DNA of 12,529 bases from an uncultured Collinsella sp. (lineage in GTDB: Bacteria > Actinomycetota > Coriobacteriia > Coriobacteriales > Coriobacteriaceae), in the NCBI GenBank assembly GCA_902489955.1, contig CABUBY010000049.1, positions 1-12,529 on the forward strand. The letters run 5' to 3'. Below the pieces are notes generated by a model. The model did not search any database and was not told where the DNA came from. It was given only the letters and a program-made list of their open reading frames with translations. Of this stretch, positions 7,200 through 12,529 are shown in pieces (positions within the stretch are counted from its first letter, which is position 1; each line of letters starts with the position of its first letter). Position numbers and translations under genes: made by a program.

Positions 7200-7233
7200 T
7201 TGGTGCATTGGGGGTCAGGTTTCTTTGCACCAA
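7200..7233 (+). repeat. Hairpin with GGGGTCAGG loop after the DUF6020 gene
   Basis: TTGGTGCA (7200-7207) pairs with TGCACCAA (7226-7233) around an 18-nt loop containing GGGGGTCAGGTTTC. It starts 2 nt after the TAA stop at 7196-7198. The core differs from GGGGACAGG by one base. A second AAAGGGGTC follows at 7232-7240. It could act as a 3'-end hairpin for the preceding gene. Confidence 0.65.
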
Positions 7234-7240
7234 AGGGGTC

Positions 7241-7363
7241 ATCATCACGACGCCTTCATTTTGGGGTTTATCTCGCAGGCCAGTAGGTATATCATAACGA
7301 CGTTTGTTTATATTGCCCGAGCATCCGCGCTGGGCTTTAGGTCGAAACCGATAGGAGACACGT
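7241..7363 (+). promoter_or_regulatory. Upstream region of yebC
   Basis: An AT-rich stretch ahead of the gene contains two -10-like hexamers, TATCAT at 7290-7295 and TATATT at 7309-7314. Neither has a clear -35 at 16-18 nt. The second would give a leader of about 40 nt. The ribosome binding site is AGGAG at 7353-7357. Because a hairpin precedes it, yebC is probably transcribed independently of the DUF6020 gene. Confidence 0.35.
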
Positions 7364-8170
7364 ATGTCCGGACACTCTAAGTGGGCCACAACCAAGCATC
7401 GTAAGGGCGCGCAGGACGCCAAGCGTTCCGCCCTCTTCTCCAAGCTCAGCCGCAACATCACCGTTGCTGCCCGTCTCGGCGGTGACCCGCTGCCCGAGAA
7501 CAACGCCAGCCTCGCCGCTGCCGTTGCCAAGGCCAAGGCTCAGTCCATGCCTAAGGACAAGATCAAGTCCGCTATCGACAAGGCTTTTGGTTCGGGTGCC
7601 GATGCCGCCGTCTACGAGAACATCGTGTACGAGGGCTACGGTCCCGCCGGTGTCGCCGTCTACGTCGACTGCCTGACCGACAACCGCAACCGTACCGCCG
7701 CTGATGTCCGTTCCGCCTTCTCCCACGCTGGTGGCAACCTGGGCACCTCCGGCTCCGTCGCCTTCCAGTTTGAGCGCAAGGGCCAGATTGTCGTCGCCAA
7801 GGAGATCCTGGACGAGAACGCCAAGAAGGAGACCATGATCGCCAACGGTGCTGCCGGTGACGAGGATGAGTTCATGATGGCCATCGCCGAGGCTGGTGGC
7901 GAGGACTACGAGGACGCCGGCGAGGAGTGGATCGTCTGGACTACTGCCAACGAGGTCATGGCTGTCTCCAAGGCGCTCGAGGAGCAGGGCGTCCAGGTCA
8001 AGGGCTCCGAGACCACCATGGTCCCGACCACCCCGACCGAGGTCTCCGGCGCCGACGCCAAGAAGGTTCAGCGCCTCATCGACCGTCTTGAGGAGCTCGA
8101 CGACGTCCAGGATGTTTACAGCACCATGGACATGACCGACGAGGTCATCGCTGCCCTCGAGGAGGAGTAG
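7364..8170 (+). CDS. yebC: YebC/PmpR (TACO1) family protein
   Basis: A 268-residue cytoplasmic protein of the YebC/TACO1 family. Members were long annotated as DNA-binding regulators (PmpR); some are now linked to relieving ribosome stalling on proline-rich sequences. The N-terminal signature MSGHSKWATTKHRKGAQDAK (1-20) is close to the usual M-x-G-H-S-K-W-x-x-x-K-H-R-K. It is followed by FSKL, PLPENNASLAAAV (42-54), MPKDKI (62-67), YEGYGPAGVAVYV (89-101), NRNRTAADVR (107-116) and GSVAFQFERKG (130-140). Residues 145-190 look longer than usual, with an acidic, loosely repetitive stretch, which explains 268 rather than about 245 residues. AGGAG sits 6 nt before the ATG. Every lysine codon I could identify is AAG, and codon choice looks like that of a highly expressed gene. 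Confidence 0.93.
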   Translation: MSGHSKWATTKHRKGAQDAKRSALFSKLSRNITVAARLGGDPLPENNASLAAAVAKAKAQSMPKDKIKSAIDKAFGSGADAAVYENIVYEGYGPAGVAVYVDCLTDNRNRTAADVRSAFSHAGGNLGTSGSVAFQFERKGQIVVAKEILDENAKKETMIANGAAGDEDEFMMAIAEAGGEDYEDAGEEWIVWTTANEVMAVSKALEEQGVQVKGSETTMVPTTPTEVSGADAKKVQRLIDRLEELDDVQDVYSTMDMTDEVIAALEEE

Positions 8171-8239
8171 CGCCCACACGGGTTAAGCCGTGCATATCTG
8201 GGCATAATGAAGCGAGCATGCAAGCCTCGTGGAATAGAT
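8171..8239 (+). other. Spacer between yebC and its terminator hairpin
   Basis: The segment contains a small stem, CACGG (8177-8181) with CCGTG (8188-8192), and a CATAAT hexamer at 8204-8209. If the hexamer were a -10, a transcript of about 65 nt would end at the terminator at 8240-8281. No -35 supports this, so it is most likely untranslated 3' sequence of yebC. Confidence 0.3.
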
Positions 8240-8281
8240 GAGCCGGATCCGCGTGCGTAGAGCACCGGACCCGGCTCTTTT
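8240..8281 (+). terminator. Strong intrinsic terminator after yebC
   Basis: GAGCCGGATCCG (8240-8251) pairs with CGGACCCGGCTC (8266-8277) with one A-C mismatch. The stem continues as GTGC (8253-8256) with GCAC (8262-8265) across a single bulged C. The loop is GTAGA. TTTT (8278-8281) follows directly. This is the clearest rho-independent terminator in the window and separates yebC from the Asp23 operon. Confidence 0.88.
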
Positions 8282-8286
8282 ATAAT
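8281..8286 (+). promoter_or_regulatory. Consensus -10 (TATAAT) for the amaP-DUF2273-asp23 operon
   Basis: A perfect TATAAT shares its first T with the terminator's T-run. It predicts a start near 8293 and a 44-nt leader to the GTG at 8337. The -35 position (about 8258-8263) falls inside the terminator stem and is not a good match, so an activator or an alternative sigma factor may be involved. Confidence 0.5.
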
Positions 8287-8336
8287 GATGCGAACCGTTT
8301 TGCATTTCGAGAGCCGAGATTTGAAGGGAGCGCCGC

Positions 8337-8882
8337 GTGCGCGTACTCAAACGAGCCCTAGCGATCGTGTATCTTGCCGCCACCATCGTGGCGCTGGGTA
8401 CGCTTGTCTGCCAGTTTTGGGGGCCGTATACGTATCGCTTTATGTTGCTGATGCGCGACCCCATGCCGCGCATTGTCGTGACGGTGTGCGCCGGCGTCGT
8501 TGCGCTTGGCGTACTGCTGAGCTTTTTCCGCCTGATGTTCGCCCGTCGCGAGCCGTCCTGCGTGCATCCGGCGGGGGAGCGCAATATCGAGGTCACGCTC
8601 GCGGCGCTTTCTTCGTGCGCCAGGGCTGCTGCAGAGCGCGACGATCGCGTGATGATCGAGCATGTCGAGGCCCGCGTCCAAGGTTCCGACGATTCGCATG
8701 TCCGTTTTAAGGTCGAGGCTATCGCGCTTGACGATAAGGACGTGGCATCTCTGGCTACCGCGATGCAGCAGCGCATCGAGGAAGCTTGCGACACCATGCT
8801 CGGCACGCCGGGTACGACCGCGCGCGTCCGTTTTTTGCCGTCCAAGACTACCGTCCAGACCGTGGAGGTTTCCGGTGAGTGA
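8337..8882 (+). CDS. AmaP-like alkaline shock response membrane anchor protein
   Basis: A 181-residue protein with two N-terminal membrane helices (about 7-28 and 44-67) and a cytoplasmic C-terminal domain of about 100 residues. This layout, the downstream DUF2273 and Asp23 genes, and weak Asp23-like features in the soluble part (NIEVTLAALSSCARAAAE at 83-100; VRFKVEAIAL at 122-131; LATAMQQRIEEA at 139-150; a final V-x-F-x-P-S segment) identify it as AmaP-like. AmaP tethers Asp23 to the membrane in Firmicutes. The start is GTG with AAGGGAG (8324-8330) 6 nt upstream; starting from an earlier codon in another frame (8285) is not supported. The stop overlaps the next gene by 8 nt, indicating translational coupling. 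The assignment rests as much on context as on sequence. Confidence 0.78.
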   Translation: MRVLKRALAIVYLAATIVALGTLVCQFWGPYTYRFMLLMRDPMPRIVVTVCAGVVALGVLLSFFRLMFARREPSCVHPAGERNIEVTLAALSSCARAAAERDDRVMIEHVEARVQGSDDSHVRFKVEAIALDDKDVASLATAMQQRIEEACDTMLGTPGTTARVRFLPSKTTVQTVEVSGE

Positions 8883-9252
8883 TACCAATCAAGATAAGAC
8901 CGCTCGTACGCCGCGCCTGACGATTGACCAGAGCGCCACGCCGGCGAGCGAACCTGTTGATTCCAAAGCAGAGGCAACCGAGTTGCAAGATGCGGCAGTC
9001 GCGGATTTTGACGAGGCTATGGGTCTCATCAAGGGTACGGGCGCTGCCATCTGGAGCTATGCTGTGCGTCATCCCAACACCACGCTCGGCGCCGTCGCTG
9101 GCTTTATCCTCGCCGTGTTGGTGCTCACGCTCGGCCTGTGGGATACGCTTGTCATTGCATTCTTCGTGCTGATCGGCGCTGTGATCGGCCAGATTCGCGA
9201 CGGCGAGAACGGGATCGTCAACTTCTTCGGCCGTCTGTTTAGTGGCCGCTAA
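8875..9252 (+). CDS. DUF2273 family small membrane protein
   Basis: A 125-residue protein. The first ~65 residues are hydrophilic and probably disordered, rich in Thr, Ala, Asp and Glu. The C-terminal half carries two closely spaced membrane helices (about 69-88 and 90-106), followed by GQIRDGENGIVNFFGRLF (105-122). The hairpin plus a short basic/amphipathic tail is the DUF2273 pattern, whose members almost always neighbour Asp23 and AmaP genes and probably belong to the same membrane assembly. The usual DUF2273 protein is only about 60-80 residues, so the long N-terminal extension is a difference. The start is GTG at 8875 with GGAGG (8864-8868) 6 nt upstream, inside the 3' end of the AmaP gene. 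The reading frame is open much further upstream but only as a shadow of that gene. Confidence 0.78.
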   Translation: MSDTNQDKTARTPRLTIDQSATPASEPVDSKAEATELQDAAVADFDEAMGLIKGTGAAIWSYAVRHPNTTLGAVAGFILAVLVLTLGLWDTLVIAFFVLIGAVIGQIRDGENGIVNFFGRLFSGR

Positions 9253-9296
9253 TATGTATTCGACTGTCGCATCCGCGGCAGGCATAAGGAGGAACC

Positions 9297-9764
9297 ATGG
9301 CTTTTAATACGAAGGTCGATGTGGCCGATACCGAGCTCGAGACAGACGAGACCGTCGCCGCCGATGATGCGGACGAGGATGATGAGGAAACGGACGAGTC
9401 CGAGGACTCGCTGACCTATTCCAACGGCGTGATCGAGAAGATCGTTGCCATGGCCACCCGCGAGGTTCCGCACGTTCTGGGCATGAAGGGTAACCTCATG
9501 CATTTTGTGCAGGAGCAGTTTGGTGCCGAGAATCTGACCAAGGGCGTGACGGTCGAGGTCACCGATGACAATCGCGTGGTCGTCAACATCTCCGTCATTA
9601 TCGAGTACGGCGCCTATGCGCCCGCGATCTTTGACGATGTCAAGGCGCGTGTCACCGAGCGCCTTGCCGCGATGACCGGCCTTGAGGTGGCGGGCGTCAA
9701 CCTGCGCATCGAGGACGTCATCACCCCCGAGGAGTACGAGCACCGCACCAGCCAGCACGAGTAA
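9297..9764 (+). CDS. Asp23/Gls24 family envelope stress response protein
   Basis: A 155-residue protein. Residues 9-38 form a strongly acidic, probably disordered leader (runs of D and E). The Asp23 domain follows: LTYSNGVIEKIVAMATREVPHVLGM (39-63 region), then GVTVEVTDDNRVVVNISVIIEYG (83-105 region), the typical paired strands, then an amphipathic helix (IFDDVKARVTERLAAMTGLEVAGVNLRIEDV, about 111-141). Asp23 proteins form a membrane-associated layer bound to AmaP and respond to alkaline or cell-wall stress. The start has AAGGAGG (9286-9292) 4 nt upstream of ATG. It is the last gene of the three-gene operon, 44 nt after the DUF2273 gene. Its TAA stop lies in the stem of a repeat hairpin. Confidence 0.92.
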   Translation: MAFNTKVDVADTELETDETVAADDADEDDEETDESEDSLTYSNGVIEKIVAMATREVPHVLGMKGNLMHFVQEQFGAENLTKGVTVEVTDDNRVVVNISVIIEYGAYAPAIFDDVKARVTERLAAMTGLEVAGVNLRIEDVITPEEYEHRTSQHE

Positions 9765-9817
9765 CCTTCCAAAAAGGGACAGGTTTGTTTTGGCAGGTTT
9801 TATCTGCGAAAACGTTA
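9763..9817 (+). repeat. Dispersed repeat copy with hairpin overlapping the asp23 stop codon
   Basis: AACCTTCCAAAA (9763-9774) pairs with TTTTGGCAGGTT (9788-9799) with one mismatch. The loop includes AGGGACAGGTTTG. The first two stem bases are the AA of the TAA stop. The 55-nt segment matches the reverse complement of 4939-4993 at 50 positions, with the central 37 bases differing only once. Confidence 0.85.
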
Positions 9818-9860
9818 AACGGCCGACCGCGCAAGCAAAAGCGTGGCCGGCCGTTATTTG
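9818..9860 (+). terminator. Intrinsic terminator of the amaP-DUF2273-asp23 operon
   Basis: AACGGCCGACC (9818-9828) pairs with GGCCGGCCGTT (9845-9855) with one A-C mismatch; the loop is 16 nt and the tail ATTTG is T-rich. It lies directly after the repeat copy at 9763-9817, so the transcript would carry two hairpins before ending. Confidence 0.65.
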
Positions 9861-9901
9861 TATGCCCCCCGATGTAGGCATACCGCTCGTCTAACTAGGG
9901 G

Positions 9902-9929
9902 TTGCAATCGTCGCGTTCCGCGTTACCCT
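9902..9929 (+). promoter_or_regulatory. Possible promoter of the YitT-family gene
   Basis: TTGCAA (9902-9907) and TACCCT (9924-9929) are separated by 16 nt and would start transcription near 9936, giving a leader of about 37 nt. The match is modest in both hexamers. Confidence 0.4.
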
Positions 9930-9972
9930 AATGGGCGCATTGTTTCCAAATTGTTAACGAGGGGTTGCCGTA

Positions 9973-10995
9973 ATGGCTGACGAGCACGAAACAGAAAGCA
10001 AGGCATGGGCGATTGAGGCCGCCGCGGCAGAGGCGGCATCGCGTGCTGCCGAGGAGATGCATCGTCCTCCCGTGGTGCCGATGGAGCGCGTGGTTGATCG
10101 CACCGATATCGAGCGCGGCGAGCGTGCCGGTCAAAAGCGCAGCCAGGAGCCGGGCTTCCCGCGCTTTTTTGCCGAGCTCAATCTGGGCCTGATTCTTACG
10201 GCCTTTGCCATCGTTGCGTTTAAAACCCCTAATCACTTTGCTTTTGGCGGCACCTCGGGCGTGTCGGTCATTCTGTCCACGCTGTTCCCGACCCTGCCCG
10301 TCGGCGTCTTTATGTGGATTATCAACGCGGTTCTCGTCGTTTTGGGCTTTATCTTTTTGGAGCGCAAGGCAATCCTGTGGAGCGTCTTCGCCTCGTTTGC
10401 GCTGTCCGCCTATGTTTCGCTGTTTGAGCTTTTTATTCCGACCGATGTCTCTCTGACGGGTGATATGTGGCTCGACCTGTGCTTTGCCGTCATCTTGCCG
10501 GCGCTTGGCAGCGCTATTGTCTTTGACATCGGCGCCTCGACGGGTGGCACGGACATTCTTGCCATGATCCTCAAGCGCCGTACGACGCTCGAGATTGGCC
10601 GTGCCCTGCTGCTGGTCGATATCGGCATCGTGACCATCGCGGCCTTTTTGTATGGCCCGCGTGTCGGTCTGTATTGCGTGCTCGGCCTGTTTGCCAAGAC
10701 GCTTGTGGTCGACAAAGCCATTGAGAGCATTCACCTGCGCAAAGTCTGCACGGTCATTTGTTCCGAGCCCCTTAAGGTCGAGGAGTTTATCGTCAAGCAT
10801 CTCAACCGCACGGCGACCATCAGCCGCGGCTACGGTGCCTTCTCGGGCAAGTGCGTGACGGTGATTATGAGCGTGCTGAGCCGTCGCGAGGCCGTGCAAC
10901 TGCGCCGCTATGCGCGCGAAGTCGATCCGGGTGCCTTTATCACGATCGTCGACAGCTCCGAGATCGTCGGCAAGGGCTTCCGCGGAACGAACTAG
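9973..10995 (+). CDS. YitT family membrane protein with C-terminal DUF2179
   Basis: A 340-residue protein. Residues 1-60 are hydrophilic, rich in Ala, Glu and Arg, and longer than in typical YitT proteins (about 280-300 residues). The membrane part follows, with about five helices (69-86, 109-128, 133-152, 166-186, 210-227) and the family markers FGGTSGVSVIL (91-101) and GASTGGTDILAMIL (187-200). The C-terminal soluble DUF2179 domain (about 255-335) contains GYGAFSGK (286-293) and a closing D-P-x-A-F-I-T-I-V-D-S-S-E stretch (318-330). The function of YitT/DUF2179 proteins is not established. The start at ATG 9973 has GAGGGG (9959-9964) 8 nt upstream. It is a single gene bounded by a terminator on its left. 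Confidence 0.9.
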   Translation: MADEHETESKAWAIEAAAAEAASRAAEEMHRPPVVPMERVVDRTDIERGERAGQKRSQEPGFPRFFAELNLGLILTAFAIVAFKTPNHFAFGGTSGVSVILSTLFPTLPVGVFMWIINAVLVVLGFIFLERKAILWSVFASFALSAYVSLFELFIPTDVSLTGDMWLDLCFAVILPALGSAIVFDIGASTGGTDILAMILKRRTTLEIGRALLLVDIGIVTIAAFLYGPRVGLYCVLGLFAKTLVVDKAIESIHLRKVCTVICSEPLKVEEFIVKHLNRTATISRGYGAFSGKCVTVIMSVLSRREAVQLRRYAREVDPGAFITIVDSSEIVGKGFRGTN

Positions 10996-11145
10996 CGCGG
11001 ACACACTCATCAAACAATCGAAAAGCGCCTCGCGCGTTGCAAATACGTCATCTAAGAGTATTTGTCCTCACATTGGGTGATAATGATGCCAAAGACATCG
11101 TTTGCGATCCAGGTGATTCGCTCTAGATACGAAGGGATGATTTCG
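10996..11145 (+). promoter_or_regulatory. Intergenic region before the zinc-ribbon gene
   Basis: CAAATAC (11040-11046) pairs with GTATTTG (11058-11064) around an 11-nt loop; no T-run follows. GATAAT at 11079-11084 matches the -10 consensus at five of six positions and would give a leader of about 55 nt, without a clear -35. TTGCGA (11102) and TAGATA (11124) are spaced like a promoter, but a start from them would fall on the ribosome binding site, so they are less likely. Confidence 0.35.
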
Positions 11146-12468
<1,323 letters not shown>

Positions 12469-12477
12469 CCCTGCCAC

Positions 12478-12508
12478 CTGCCATTTGGGGACGGGGTAGA
12501 AATGGTAG
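12478..12508 (+). repeat. Hairpin with GGGGACGGGG loop after the zinc-ribbon gene
   Basis: CTGCCATTT (12478-12486) pairs with AAATGGTAG (12500-12508) including one G-U; the loop is GGGGACGGGGTAG. It begins 9 nt after the TAA stop. The loop core resembles GGGGACAGG of the other hairpins. Confidence 0.6.
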
Positions 12509-12517
12509 AAATAGCGC

Positions 12518-12523
12518 TTGACA
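12518..12523 (+). promoter_or_regulatory. -35 consensus TTGACA at the right edge
   Basis: TTGACA is a perfect -35 hexamer located 6 nt from the end of the window. Its -10 would lie outside, so it presumably drives the next gene to the right. Confidence 0.4.
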
Positions 12524-12529
12524 AATAAG

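Noticed and set aside
7337..8179. Minus-strand open frame of 280 codons opposite yebC
   Set aside because: It is a Gly/Leu/Asp/Val-rich shadow of a highly codon-biased gene with full family signatures on the plus strand.
8204..8281. Small RNA gene between yebC and amaP
   Set aside because: Only a CATAAT hexamer supports a start, with no -35; the sequence is adequately explained as the yebC 3' end and its terminator.
8183..8977. Minus-strand open frame of 264 codons across the yebC terminator and amaP
   Set aside because: It runs through a strong plus-strand terminator and two coupled plus-strand genes; it shows no domain or start signals.

Overview
The window looks like chromosomal DNA from a high-GC Gram-positive bacterium. 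The gene set (Lgt, type III pantothenate kinase, the AmaP/DUF2273/Asp23 trio, a DUF6020 membrane protein, a zinc-ribbon membrane protein), strong G/C-ending codon use with AT-rich promoter islands, and intergenic hairpins with a GGGGACAGG-type core together suggest a gut actinobacterium of the Coriobacteriia, most likely Collinsella or a close relative. That assignment is inference from gene content and remembered genome style, not from a database search.

Layout. 1-140: intergenic, with several inverted repeats. 141-1844 (minus): OPT-family oligopeptide transporter. 1845-2036: divergent promoter region. All later genes lie on the plus strand. 2037-2888: type III pantothenate kinase (coaX). 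2973-3497: dCMP deaminase-family enzyme. 3670-3948: NifU-type Fe-S protein. 4058-4879: lgt. 5015-7198: large DUF6020 polytopic membrane protein. 7364-8170: YebC/TACO1 family. 8337-9764: compact operon of AmaP-like anchor, DUF2273 protein and Asp23 protein. 9973-10995: YitT/DUF2179 membrane protein. 11146-12468: zinc-ribbon multispanning protein with a Pro-Glu tail. The last bases carry a TTGACA -35-like element for a gene beyond the window.

How it works together. Most genes are separate housekeeping units: CoA synthesis, pyrimidine deoxynucleotide salvage, Fe-S maturation, lipoprotein lipidation, translation or regulation through YebC, and peptide uptake. The clear multi-gene machine is the AmaP-DUF2273-Asp23 operon. 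It has overlapping reading frames, a strong terminator just upstream and another downstream, and is expected to form a membrane-anchored Asp23 layer linked to envelope stress.

The most unusual feature is not a protein. At least five, possibly seven, intergenic hairpins or hairpin-like sites share a core close to GGGGACAGG in the loop but have unrelated stems. Most sit right after stop codons, and in two genes the stem starts inside the stop codon. Two copies (4939-4993 and 9763-9817) are 55-nt inverted repeats differing at 5 positions, and they bracket 4.8 kb. This resembles a REP-like dispersed repeat family. No transposase is present in the window.
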